From Prostheceraeus crozeri (lineage: Eukaryota; Platyhelminthes; Polycladida; Euryleptidae), in the NCBI GenBank assembly GCA_907163375.1, contig CAJQUW010005315.1, forward strand, positions 134,001 through 198,000: a stretch of 64,000 nucleotides of DNA, read 5' to 3'. The notes beneath the pieces are model-generated. The model was not told where the DNA came from and did no database searches. It saw only the letters and a list, made by a program, of their open reading frames with translations. This document shows positions 1 through 10,667 of this stretch, in pieces (the first letter of the stretch is position 1; every line of letters begins with the position of its first letter). Both the position numbers and the translations under genes were made by a program.

Positions 1-94
1 AATACAACTTTTATTTTATCTGATTTCTTCCAGCAATTGATTTCAAACATCTGGTTTAGATACTTGGCCATACCTTTTATTCTACTATTTTTCT

Positions 95-192
95 GCGAAA
101 AACGCCTCAAAATAGGTATCAAATTTTTAATTGCATTCCAAGACTTCCGAAGCGTCGTGCAATTAAAAATTTGATACCTGAGGCGTTTTTCG
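95..192. repeat. Foldback hairpin
   Basis: Arms 95-135 and 158-192 are reverse complements apart from a short insertion in the left arm, around a 22-base spacer. The arms include CGAAAAACGCCTCA and TTTTTAATTGCA. This could be a small foldback element or the end of a larger repeat. No target duplication was found. Confidence 0.8.
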
Positions 193-1286
193 TAAAAAAT
201 AATTTTAAGCATGTTTTAAATGTCGCTATGTTCGACGTTACTTTTGGCACCAAATCTTTTCAAAGTTGCATTACCTTGCTTCCTCTCATTCCCTACCATT
301 TGGTTGACGGAGATGGAATTTTCAAAAAAGCGGAGTCGTTTGTATGCAGAGCACTGTGGATTGTTTCGACTGAATTTGGACTAGTCACTGGATTAGGACG
401 CAGATAAGAAGAAAAATTGCTCCAAGAATTGATTCAATGGGACTCGTGTAGGTTGTGGGATTTGTTTTTGCAGATTTAACTTCCACTATATTCGTTTTGA
501 AATTCCACTTCTCAGAAAAACACTCTTTTTCATGACATTACTTTCACTGTTTTATGATTTGGAAGCTTTAGATATCTATGCTCTGTAGTATATGTTAGTA
601 GTGTGTTGTACATAGCATTTAATGAATGCCTGTCGAACTTTCACTTAGTATGCTAACTGCGTATCTCAAATGTGTCCGAGAACGACTGCAACTTTAAGTG
701 GGAAGTTGTGTTGATGTTGAGAGATGTGGACTAGGCCTGCTGATAATCTTCCTGATATTGGGGCCATTCCATATCTCAGTGGTGTGGCATTTTAAATTCC
801 TTATACGAGAATTTGGAAGCATTTTTAAGGTTACGAAGGCGAAATTATATTTGCAGATGCTTTGAGCACTGTAGTTTCCGCTTCTGCAATCAAAGTAAAG
901 ATATTTCGTATATACAGAAAATGATCGAGCTCAAAGTGGCCTAAGTGACGTGACATTTTTTCCTCCGGATTTGACACGCATACTTCAAATTCAAATATCT
1001 TCTGAATTTCAACTGAAGAGGATCAAACAGTCATATCTGTTATCTCAGTAAAGATCACAAGAACATAACAGTTGATTGAATTCATTCAAAATCACAATAC
1101 CTCATATCTAGATGACCACTTATTCATCTCAGTAGCATAACACACTATTCTCAGTGACGTGACCACTGCGAAATTTAGAATAGAAAATCTGTTTAACTAC
1201 AAATTGGTGCTGGTTTGTAATCTGTATCTCTGTGTAATCTGTGTAATCTGTGGGTAAATCTGGGTTTGCTCACAGTATAAATGAAG
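193..1286. other. Gene-free stretch
   Basis: AT-rich DNA with only short, low-complexity reading frames. I see no domain, RNA gene or repeat here that matches the rest of the window. Confidence 0.5.
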
Positions 1287-1294
1287 CATCCTAC

Positions 1295-2151
1295 CATAGA
1301 GTAAGTATATTAGGTAGAGTGGCACCTCCGCATTTTGTTAAATTCCCAATGTGTATACGCTTTCGATTTTATTATATGAACTCGACATGAATACAATTGG
1401 GTATTGTTACCAAATGTGACATATGCAAACTTTTGCAGTTTTGAAGATATTACAACGGAATTGACAGATCATGATAGTAATGCAGAAGGAATGATGATAT
1501 TTTGCAGAATCTCAGTGTCATGACAGCCATGGATATTTAATGTTTCTTAAATTAGCAATTCGATAGGTTCCTATTACTTTCATGCTCAACCTCAAGAGTA
1601 TTTTCTTAAGTGTGATCATATCACAGGCAACCTGCCACTTGCAAAGCAAAATCACATAATCAAAGACAATGATTTCAATTAACTTTGAAAGATGTAAATG
1701 GGTCCACATCACTATTCAGATTCAAGAAATGAAACATGAATTTAGTGAATCATAAAATCATGCCGATGAAAATCGAATTATAAACATGAAATTACAGCCG
1801 AGCAAGCAAAATCAGATCTCGACTTTTTCATGAAGACTTTCATTATAATACGGATTATGAAATTCCCTTTATAATCAGCTTAATTTCTGCTCAATTATGA
1901 TACTTATTAGCAAATATTCATTGCTTTTGATATCCAACTTGTTTCATACTACTTATAAAGAGGACGTCATCTCGGTAGTATATAATACAGGAATAATTTG
2001 AAAAAATTTAGCTTTTTTAAAACTGCTCACATATTTTTTGGACAGCAGGAACGTTATCTCCGCAAAAAACTGAATCCTTTGATATAAAAATTTTTACTGC
2101 ATACAGATACTTTTTTGAGTTGTCACTCTACCTACACATACTTACTCTATG
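1295..2151 (-). mobile_element. MITE family 1, long copy (857 bp)
   Basis: The ends are inverted repeats starting CATAGAGTAAG and running through TAGGTAGAGTG. Eight-base flanks catcctac (1287-1294) and catcttac (2152-2159) differ at one base, as expected for an aged target duplication. The outer parts align, in reverse orientation, with the 354-bp copy at 13522-13875. About 500 bases in the middle (roughly 1463-1967) are absent there, so this copy has an insertion or the other is a deletion derivative. There is no coding capacity. An 8-bp duplication suggests a hAT-like mobiliser, which is inference. Confidence 0.85.
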
Positions 2152-2159
2152 CATCTTAC

Positions 2160-2551
2160 GATAAATCTTCTCTGGTTGGCATATATTACATGTAATCATG
2201 ATGGTACTATTATTACATTAGAGTAGACCTAATTACTTTTATCAAGTATTGCAATAATCTAGACATACTGGACTCCTCCTACCATTATATTTTCTTGAAA
2301 TTAAATTGGAAGCGCCTTCCGCAGTTCATGGGAACGAGAGCATCAGGCATCCAAAGAGTATCCTACATGAGATAGTCCTTGGCATTCCCCTCTATTGGAC
2401 ACTCGCTCGTTCTACGCTGGCATCCTTCAAGCCGACGATCGTCATGCACTTGTCAGCTGACAGATCACGAGCGAGTTAATTGGATTCTTGGTCGTCATAA
2501 TTGAATGCCATCCACTTGCCTATGGGGATGGTGGCTGACAAGACAAGTGCG
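2160..2551. other. Gene-free stretch
   Basis: No reading frame or structure I can support. Its minus strand follows the decayed frame at 2552-2875 and may be more of the same relic: a 44-codon frame containing GQEKADALVLS overlaps the end of that frame. Confidence 0.4.
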
Positions 2552-2875
2552 TCAGCTTTCTCTTGCCCCGGTAAGCACGAGAAAGACATCTGCCACTTGA
2601 AGCCTAGTGCTTATTTCAGCACGCTTCAACATAATTGAGGTGAGCGCCATAACCAAGAAATTGTCCACACTACCTTTCCCTAACTTTAGTACTGATCTCG
2701 CATACCGACCAAACTCAGCTATTTGGCCCATAAGTGACTTTATAATGATGATGGCCTCCTCACGAATGACGCAATCGATCGCTTCCTGGTCAAAATGGTT
2801 CTGAAACTCGGTTTTAATAGATCTATCCCAGGCACAGAGATGGACTCCAACACTATAGTGAAACTCCTTCCCGTA
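2552..2875 (-). pseudogene. Decayed unknown protein fragment
   Basis: The minus strand is open for 107 codons between two stops and reads like real protein, with segments FDQEAIDCVIREEAIIIKSL, GQIAEFGRYARSVLKLGKGS and LVMALTSIMLKRAEISTRLQ. There is no start codon near the beginning of the frame. A second minus-strand frame, shifted by one base and containing GQEKADALVLSATIPIGKW, overlaps its end and continues to about 2480, which suggests a frameshift. I do not recognise the family. A relic of a transposon-encoded protein is most likely. A host exon is possible but less so because of the shift. Confidence 0.35.
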
Positions 2876-3937
2876 CTAAAACTAGTGAAAATGGGGTTAG
2901 GGTCTAATACATTGCAACACAGATATGCTATAGTTAAAGCATTCTTCTCAGTATTCTGGGAATTTTGTCTTCACTGAAAGATAAAATTAAAAAAGCTATG
3001 CAAATTTAAGTTGCAACTAGCAAAAACAAAGCGAATTTTCTTCAATTAAAATTCCAATGCAAAGCCAAGAAGTCGATAGAAAGAAATACACAACCCATGA
3101 AGCCAATGTTACTAGTCGGATGCTGTTCAGTTGAAAAGTATGAGCTTAAATCCGTTCAAATTTGAGGCATAGCTACTGTATCTAGAGACAAAGAATAGCT
3201 ACCTATACTTCTTTCGATTCCATAAAATTTCAACGATCATCAAGCATCACCTCCAGGCATGTTAACTGACAAGAATGTCGATTTTAATAATAAATGAGTG
3301 CCACTTGAAATCTCTAGCGTCCAACCAGTTACAAACCATCATGTTTGACTTAATTAAAATTGTTTCAAATAGAGTGTTGTCAACGTGATTTAAGCATCAA
3401 TTGATATATCTAAATATTATGAAACTCTTTGATTCCTCACAAATGGGATAGAAGAGTTGAAAGTCAACATCATGGGGATGCACTTTTATATAATCAAGCT
3501 TACGACCATAAAATGCTTTTAGAAAGTAGATGGTCAAATGGTTCAGTTTTGTCAAGTATGGCTTCAGAAAATCGTGTCAGATACAGCTACCTCATCCAAA
3601 TTATCCATTATCCACCACTCTTATACATATTCTTAATTCCTAAAGAATTGCTTGGAACTACATGAAAATCACTCCACGATATACGAGAAGGAGAAACTGA
3701 TGCACATGTCGTCTCATCCTTCCAATAAGGGCATATATTTCCTGTTCGCTCATCTTTACACTACAAACTGCAATCAAAAAGCCAAATTCATGAATATTTA
3801 CAAATCCTTTGGTACTTTTTCTGAATTTTTGCTATGAATTCATTGCAGTGAAACATAATTTTTAAAAGATCTTTAATTTTTGAAAATTGCTTGGTGAATT
3901 CTGTTCAATGCGATATGTCAGCTCTTCGGATGGGTAG
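2876..3937. other. Gene-free stretch
   Basis: Only short frames of biased composition. No recognisable protein, RNA or repeat. Confidence 0.45.
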
Positions 3938-4231
3938 CGATGCATTGTGTGTGGTATATGTGTTGCGGTTATTGACAGTGAATGCATTCAGTGTAATAAC
4001 ACATGTAAGGCTTTGTTTCATCTCAAAAAGGATTGTACTAGTAGTAGTGTCACTGCAACAACAGCCAAAGCCATTTCTTCTAGTGATAATGTCGTATATC
4101 TATCTACACGTACTTTTAAACTGTGTGATTTTCTTGGCCGCTCTGCTGCCATAGAAAGTGAATTGCTCACTCTTCTACAAGAGCTGAACTCAAAATTGGA
4201 ATCCGATATTGGCAAATTTGTTGACCCATAA
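3938..4231 (+). pseudogene. Zinc-finger-like (PHD-type) fragment
   Basis: The frame is open from the preceding stop to 4231 (97 codons) and has no usable ATG. Near its start the cysteine and histidine order is CGIC, then C-NNT-C-KALF-H-LKK-DC, which looks like the first half of a PHD-type finger. A polar segment ending in TLLQELNSKLESDIG could form a short coiled coil. In CR1/L2 LINEs the first reading frame often has such a finger, so this may be a LINE ORF1 scrap. A domesticated gene cannot be excluded. It lies about 200 bases before the Penelope-like insertion. Confidence 0.3.
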
Positions 4232-4428
4232 TATACTGCCTATGAAGTTTTTTATTATTTTTATTTTAATTATTCAGAAATAGATGCAGAAAAACAAAAG
4301 TGATTGTAATTTTGATAACCAAAGTCATTTTAGCAAACAAAATTGTAGAAATCCATTTGCACCCAAAACGAGTTCATGGTATCTAATTTGACCGTCCGAC
4401 TTTTTCTTGAATGTTTATCGAAGCAGGC

Positions 4429-4441
4429 ATATCACAAGAAA
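4429..4441. repeat. Target site duplication, left
   Basis: The 13-mer atatcacaagaaa recurs exactly at 9643-9655, bracketing the whole Penelope-like composite. It marks the composite as a single insertion event. Confidence 0.85.
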
Positions 4442-4530
4442 TATGTGTTCAATAAGTCACGTGGTTACAATCTGCAACGAAGAGAGGGTTATTTAAATAC
4501 TACGTATAGACAATTAAACAATAGGTAATG

Positions 4531-5814
4531 TTAGTTAAATATCTTTAAGAAATAAGAGCTACCATTATAACCTAATGTTCGGTTAAGCAATGGATTGCTA
4601 CTAAAAATTTTTATAGATTCAACAATACTAATCTCAAAGTCCGAGTTTCCACGGTAAATGATTTTAAAGCAATCATTGTAGTTACGAAAACAATGGTTAC
4701 ATTGTTCTATGTGTTTTGCAATGGCACTATTGCCACTTAAGTGTTCAAGTTTACGTTGATGCAGACGTCTTTTGGTTTTGCCAATATATTGGCAATCAGG
4801 ATCAACCTGACATTGAAAGCAATAGACAAGACGCGATTGCATGTCTGGACCTAACTTACTTTTAAGGGAGAAATATCTTCCAGTTTTGAACGAGGTCATA
4901 ACAACCTTGCATTCCAAGTTAAGTTTACGAAATATTTTTACTAACTTATTACTAAATTTCTGTGATGCATAGCCCACGAAGGGGATTTTGATTATTTTAT
5001 TGAAGTCATTATCAATTGTTACGCGTGAAGAATTGTTTAATTTACGACCTATAAATTTGTTAATTGTTGACTGAATTAATTGCAATGGATAGCCATTTCT
5101 ACTTAAGATATTGGTAATTTTACTACATTCATTATGGAATAGATTCCAATTGGTGGATACATTGTAAGCACGATGAAGCATGCCTAATACTAGTGTGTTT
5201 TTCCAATTGTGAGGACATAAAGCATTGAAATTCAGTAAAAGACCTGTAAAGGTAGGTTTACGATAAATCTCAGTAAGTACATTGTCCTCATCAATTTTCA
5301 GAAGGACATCCAGAAAAGGTAATTCTTTATTACCCACTTCTGATGTAAAGTGCAAGTTACCGTGTTGAATGTTTAGAAAATTATGGAATACATCTATGTG
5401 TTGTTCATTGTTAAATACAGCTATGATATCATCCACATAACGACGATACACAACAGGAGAGAAAGGTAAGTCCTGCCATGTATGTTCTAGATTAGCTAAG
5501 AAGACGTTAGCGAGGGATGGACCCAACGGGCTACCCATACTTACACCATCCACCTGTTGGTATACGGTGTCATTCATAAGAAAGCAACCAGACGTGGCAA
5601 ATTTTAATAAGTCTTTAAATACTTTTTCTTCGTACTTCGGTTTATTGGCATTACTAGGTGAGTACACTAATTTAGTTGCAATGTTGATTGCTTCAGTTAC
5701 GGGTACGTTGGTAAATAAGTTTTCGACGTCAAAGCTCACAAGGGTGCTATGACGGTTTATTTTATGTTTAACATCATCTAATGCACTAATGAAATCATTA
5801 GTTGATTTCAACAT
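4531..5814 (-). CDS. Penelope-like RT core plus GIY-YIG endonuclease
   Basis: A 427-residue open frame covers the C-terminal two thirds of a Penelope-like protein. Reverse transcriptase motifs appear in order: LVSFDVENLFTNVP (25-38), GVSMGSPLGPSLAN (90-103) and the catalytic YVDD (126-129), followed by a thumb-like region. The GIY-YIG endonuclease follows: LVYCFQC (329-335), YIGKTKRRLHQRKLEH (343-358) with the usual Arg and Glu, and a late NPLLNRTLG (407-415). The two domains would reverse-transcribe the RNA and nick the target. The N-terminal third lies upstream in broken frames, so the protein cannot be made whole from here. The fully open C-terminus makes this the better copy. Confidence 0.9.
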   Translation of the reverse strand: MLKSTNDFISALDDVKHKINRHSTLVSFDVENLFTNVPVTEAINIATKLVYSPSNANKPKYEEKVFKDLLKFATSGCFLMNDTVYQQVDGVSMGSPLGPSLANVFLANLEHTWQDLPFSPVVYRRYVDDIIAVFNNEQHIDVFHNFLNIQHGNLHFTSEVGNKELPFLDVLLKIDEDNVLTEIYRKPTFTGLLLNFNALCPHNWKNTLVLGMLHRAYNVSTNWNLFHNECSKITNILSRNGYPLQLIQSTINKFIGRKLNNSSRVTIDNDFNKIIKIPFVGYASQKFSNKLVKIFRKLNLECKVVMTSFKTGRYFSLKSKLGPDMQSRLVYCFQCQVDPDCQYIGKTKRRLHQRKLEHLSGNSAIAKHIEQCNHCFRNYNDCFKIIYRGNSDFEISIVESIKIFSSNPLLNRTLGYNGSSYFLKIFN

Positions 5815-5901
5815 AAAGTCATCATTGATATGTGGTTTAATTAAATTGTCTAAGTATTTAGCTAATTTATAATTAGCAGCACCAATAGTACTAACTATCG
5901 G

Positions 5902-6977
5902 TCAAACAGGGTAGTTGTTCTTATGTACTTTTACGGTACCATAGATACGTGCTATGTTACTACCAGAAGGCAGTATGTCCTTACAAACGCTGTCATCAAC
6001 TTTATTTTTTACATATTTATTGAGATAGCGAGATAATTTATTTTCCTCGATACAAACAGGATGTTTTTTAATATCATTAGGTACAGGAATTATTTTAAAT
6101 TTAGAAGAATCACTCAATATCCCATTAAGTTTATGATTATAGTCATCGGTATCTACAAGCACGATGCTTTGACCTTTATCAAAAGAACAAATCTTTAAGT
6201 TACGAATCTTAGATAGTCTATTTAAAGTCATGTGTAACATACGGTTACGTCTACTTTTCAAAGTGTCATTGCAGTTATCTTCGAATTCCTTCAGTGAGTG
6301 TATTATATCTTATTTTATTTCTTTGGTCCAGTTAGGATCATTGCGTGGTACGCCACAAATTGATTTTTCTAGTTCATATTTCATTTTATCTAAATCAAGG
6401 TGTCTAGGAGCAATAGGATTCTTTAAACCATACCGTAATGCTTCACGTTCAAACAGAGAGAGTGAATGGCTACTAAGGTTAATGATGCAATCCGGGGTTG
6501 CAGTCCTTTGTTCAAGCCAAAGTTTACTTAATTTACTACGATGAGATTCTTTTACTTGTAGGAGAGAGTTATTGACATGTTTGTAAATAGCCAATTTTAA
6601 CGTGAGGATACGAAACCACGATAATTGACTCGAAATGTGACTGGCAAGCTTTTGGAGTTATTGTGTTTCAATTTTTTATTTAAGAATTTTATATGCGATG
6701 TGATGGCTAATTTGTTGAATTCATCAACATCATCACTAATTGGTTTAAGTTTACGTTTAGTGAGAAGAAATTTAGGACACAAGTGAAGAATATCACAATC
6801 ATTGAAATAGGTGATATCCAGTTGTAATTTTTTGACTTTGAGAATGCATTTTTCCAGTTTTCGGAGATCATTCACAGATACATTAAAGTGATTACTTATT
6901 CTAAAGTATAGATCAGCAAGATTACTACTTTTTACAAACCACAGTATACAACAAATGACTAGTGAGTATAGACTCAT
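5902..6977 (-). pseudogene. Penelope-like N-terminal region, left copy
   Basis: Three consecutive open pieces (126, 94 and 119 residues) encode the region before the polymerase core. They include ILSDSSKFKIIPVPNDIKKH and GSNIARIYGTVKVHKNNYPV, the latter leading into the first polymerase motif. The pieces are separated by breaks that also occur in the right-hand copy, so the copy is not functional as it stands. The segment above 6822 has no counterpart in the right-hand copy. Confidence 0.8.
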
Positions 6978-7233
6978 AGTTAGGTAAGTACATTAACAAA
7001 ATAGAAAATAATTGTATTTTGCTGAGACGTCTTTCGATTGTTGCCAACAATCTTCATCAGAGCCACTAAAGTTAGGTTAACGTGCGGTAGGAAATTATGC
7101 AAAAATTAAGTAAAATCAATACAGTAGTATGAAGATGAAGTCGACAACATACGAGGTAAAATAACTTACTGTGTAGGTAAGATCAGCAGCTGAGTTACGG
7201 TAAGCCGCTTAACCGAACAAGTTTACCTATATC
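6978..7233 (-). repeat. Penelope pseudo-LTR-like 5' region
   Basis: This is non-coding DNA just upstream of the left copy's reading frame and between the two inverted copies. It holds the hammerhead ribozyme at 7021-7070. In Penelope-like elements ribozymes lie in such pseudo-LTR sequence. The right-hand copy starts beyond it and lacks it. Confidence 0.6.
7021..7070 (-). ncRNA. Type I hammerhead ribozyme
   Basis: Reading the minus strand, CTGATGA (7060-7054) is followed by a 7-bp stem II, GATTGTT/AACAATC with a GGC loop, then GAAA (7035-7032). Next come the palindrome GACGTC and UC. Cleavage is predicted between 7024 and 7023. Stem I begins with GCT/AGC (7061-7063 with 7021-7023). One extra A sits between the core and stem II. 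A minimal palindromic stem III is typical of the small hammerheads reported in Penelope-like pseudo-LTRs, which may act as dimers. Its strand matches the left copy. Confidence 0.8.
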
Positions 7234-7273
7234 ACTGGATATCACCTATTTCAATGATTGTGATATTCTTCAC

Positions 7274-9474
7274 TTGTGTCCTAAATTTCTTCTCACTAAA
7301 CGTAAACTTAAACCAATTAGTGATGATGTTGATGAATTCAACAAATTAGCCATCACATCGCATATAAAATTCTTAAATAAAAAATTGAAACACAATAACT
7401 CCAAAAGCTTGCCAGTCACATTTCGAGTCAATTATCGTGGTTTCGTATTCTCACGTTAAAATTGGCTATTTACAAACATGTCAATAACTCTCTCCTACAA
7501 GTAAAAGAATCTCATCGTAGTAAATTAAGTAAACTTTGGCTTGAACAAAGGACTGCAACCCCGGATTGCATCATTAACCTTAGTAGCCATTCACTCTCTC
7601 TGTTTGAACGTGAAGCATTACGGTATGGTTTAAAGAATCCTATTGCTCCTAGACACCTTGATTTAGATAAAATGAAATATGAACTAGAAAAATCAATTTG
7701 TGGCGTACCACGCAATGATCCTAACTGGACCAAAGAAATAAAATAAGATATAATACACTCACTGAAGGAATTCGAAGATAACTGCAATGACACTTTGAAA
7801 AGTAGACGTAACCGTATGTTACACATGACTTTAAATAGACTATCTAAGATTCGTAACTTAAAGATTTGTTCTTTTGATAAAGGTCAAAGCATCGTGCTTG
7901 TAGATACCGATGACTATAATCATAAACTTAATGGGATATTGAGTGATTCTTCTAAATTTAAAATAATTCCTGTACCTAATGATATTAAAAAACATCCTGT
8001 TTGTATCGAGGAAAATAAATTATCTCGCTATCTCAATAAATATGTAAAAAATAAAGTTGATGACAGCGTTTGTAAGGACATACTGCCTTCTGGTAGTAAC
8101 ATAGCACGTATCTATGGTACCGTAAAAGTACATAAGAACAACTACCCTGTTTGACCGATAGTTAGTACTATTGGTGCTGCTAATTATAAATTAACTAAAT
8201 ACTTAGACAATTTAATTAAACCACATATCAATGATGACTTTATGTTGAAATCAACTAATGATTTCATTAGTGCATTAGATGATGTTAAACATAAAATAAA
8301 CCGTCATAGCACCCTTGTGAGCTTTGACGTCGAAAACTTATTTACCAACGTACCCGTAACTGAAGCAATCAACATTGCAACTAAATTAGTGTACTCACCT
8401 AGTAATGCCAATAAACCGAAGTACGAAGAAAAAGTATTTAAAGACTTATTAAAATTTGCCACGTCTGGTTGCTTTCTTATGAATGACACCGTATACCAAC
8501 AGGTGGATGGTGTAAGTATGGGTAGCCCGTTGGGTCCATCCCTCGCTAACGTCTTCTTAGCTAATCTAGAACATACATGGCAGGACTTACCTTTCTCTCC
8601 TGTTGTGTATCGTCGTTATGTGGATGATATCATAGCTGTATTTAACAATGAACAACACATAGATGTATTCCATAATTTTCTAAACATTCAACACGGTAAC
8701 TTGCACTTTACATCAGAAGTGGGTAATAAAGAATTACCTTTTCTGGATGTCCTTCTGAAAATTGATGAGGACAATGTACTTACTGAGATTTATCGTAAAC
8801 CTACATTTACAGGTCTTTTACTGAATTTCAATGCTTTATGTCCTCGCAATTGGAAAAACACACTAGTATTAGGCATGCTTCATCGTGCTTACAATGTATC
8901 CACCAATTGGAATCTATTCCATAATGAATGTAGTAAAATTACCAATATCTTAAGTAGAAATGGCTATCCATTGCAATTAATTCAGTCAACAATTAACAAA
9001 TTTATAGGTCGTAAATTAAACAATTCTTCACGCGTAACAATTGATAATGACTTCAATAAAATAATCAAAATCCCCTTCGTGGGCTATGCATCACAGAAAT
9101 TTAGTAATAAGTTAGTAAAAATATTTCGTAAACTTAACTTGGAATGCAAGGTTGTTATGACCTCGTTCAAAACTGGAAGATATTTCTCCCTTAAAAGTAA
9201 GTTAGGTCCAGACATGCAATCGCGTCTTGTCTATTGCTTTCAATGTCAGGTTGATCCTGATTGCCAATATATTGGCAAAACCAAAAGACGTCTGCATCAA
9301 CGTAAACTTGAACACTTAAGTGGCAATAGTGCCATTGCAAAACACATAGAACAATGTAACCATTGTTTTCGTAACTACAATGATTGCTTTAAAATCATTT
9401 ACCGTGGAAACTCGGACTTTGAGATTAGTATTGTTGAATCTATAAAAATTTTTAGTAGTAAATCCATTGCTTAA
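7274..9474 (+). pseudogene. Penelope-like RT/GIY-YIG protein, right copy
   Basis: This is the mirror of the left copy. Pieces at 7274-7459, 7462-7746 and 7795-8154 encode the N-terminal region. The 410-residue frame at 8242-9474 carries the polymerase core with YVDD and the GIY-YIG domain with YIGKTKRR. Amino acid differences from the left copy are very few (for example one His/Arg and one Ser/Phe). All internal breaks are shared with the left copy. One further change shortens the C-terminus, so the final NPLLNRTLG stretch is lost. The copy is 5' truncated at about 7234 and has no pseudo-LTR or ribozyme. Confidence 0.85.
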
Positions 9475-9642
9475 CCGAACATTAGGTTATAATGGTAGCT
9501 CTTATTTCTTAAAGATATTTAACTAACATTACCTATTGTTTAATTGTCTATACGTAGTATTTAAATAACCCTCTCTTCGTTGCAGATTGTAACCACGTGA
9601 CTTATTGAACACATATTGACTGATTAGATCTCCACCGTCTAA

Positions 9643-9655
9643 ATATCACAAGAAA
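9643..9655. repeat. Target site duplication, right
   Basis: Exact partner (atatcacaagaaa) of the left duplication at 4429-4441. Confidence 0.85.
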
Positions 9656-9765
9656 AGTGAAACTTTCTATTTATCGACTTTTTGCATGTAACGATGCATA
9701 CGATTCAATATCGTTTTCTCAAACGCCATTTATTATCATGAAATATATAAAAACAGAGTTTTTTG

Positions 9766-9918
9766 TTAAGTCCAACACAGTTCTTTTTCGTAATTTTCCT
9801 GCATACGACACATCGCAGCTGCTTGTCTAAAGTTTTTTCTCAATCCATTTTTCTCCCATTCGCTCAAAGTCTTTTCTGGTGACAGAAGCGGATTGAATTG
9901 ATAGCGAGTTTGTTCAAA
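9766..9918 (-). other. Possible terminal exon, unknown protein
   Basis: The minus strand has an AG acceptor just before 9918 and then 50 codons to a TAA, including FNPLLSPEKTLSEWEKNGLR and AAAMCRMQENYEKELCW. The composition is protein-like, but the pyrimidine tract is poor and no family is recognised. It lies just downstream, on the same strand, of the piggyBac fragment at 10037-10211. It could be a neighbouring relic or a host exon. Confidence 0.25.
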
Positions 9919-10036
9919 CTGTTAAGTCATTTTCAACTGCATCTTAGTTATTTGGTTCGTTATATAACACGCTGTATTCTTGAACACTGCATGAATCATC
10001 AACGATGATTTCTTCGCCTGTCATCATTCGTATTTT

Positions 10037-10211
10037 TCATGAGCATTCAGCACGTGGTTGAGAGCCTGGAAGATTATCAATAGATCCACACTCCTCATCT
10101 CCACTATCACAGTCACTGATACTATCCTCAGGTGGCATGATAGACACTAGCACATCCAGAAAATCATCCTCGTCTTCAATCAGACCTGCAACTTCTTCAG
10201 CAACAAAGAGC
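10037..10211 (-). pseudogene. piggyBac transposase N-terminal fragment
   Basis: The minus strand encodes VAEEVAGLIEDEDDFLDVLV followed by ISDCDSGDEECGSIDNLPGS and QPRAE. An acidic segment ending in SDCDSGDE..GSIDNLPG.Q.RAE is the hallmark N-terminus of piggyBac-type transposases, upstream of the DDD domain. An AG acceptor (TTCTCTTACAG on the minus strand) just before 10211 could start the exon. The frame stops soon after RAE, and no DDD catalytic region follows. I found no TTAA-flanked ends, so this is a fragment. Confidence 0.65.
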
Positions 10212-10255
10212 CTGTAAGAGAAAAATGAAAGAACAATATATTCGAAAGCTAACAC

Positions 10256-10667
10256 TTCTCACATAGCTAATCACTAATCTCTCGTTTATAGTTCTCAAGT
10301 ATCATCATTTATTCATCTTCACTCACTTCGACTTTCGATCAAATATCAGTTGACAGTTGAATTTATTCAATCTAAACTTAAATTTTCATCAAACTGAATG
10401 TAAGAGTCATTAGCGCCGTTGGTAAGGAGGCAGGTAAAGAGTTGGAGATATGCATGTTTACAGGATCGATTCCATTTTAATTTTTAACATTAATTTTCTA
10501 ACTTTTGCATGTTAGCTCATCATATGTGCATATAATTATTATAATTATATTGTATTATATAATTACTATATAGTTCGAAGCATCAAATTAAAAAACCATA
10601 TCAAACTTAATTTCAAGTGAGAAATCAGGAAAAAGTATGTTGCACTCAAAAAGAGTGCAGTGTAACT
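10256..10667. other. Gene-free stretch
   Basis: AT-rich with a (TA)-rich patch near 10530-10570. Nothing coding recognised. Confidence 0.45.

Larger units (their letters stand above)
4442..9642. mobile_element. Composite Penelope-like element, two inverted copies
   Basis: Two nearly identical Penelope-like copies lie head to head. The minus-strand copy runs from about 7233 down to 4442. The plus-strand copy begins at about 7234, inside the body of the element, and ends near 9617. The shared block is 4440-6822 against 7234-9617. Outside it are exact 13-bp duplications. Inverted and partial tandem arrangements are a known habit of Penelope-like elements. Both copies carry the same coding breaks (about three), and the plus copy has one more near its end. 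They therefore probably came from one defective template. At the right end 25 extra bases (9618-9642) separate the element end from the duplication. Confidence 0.9.
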
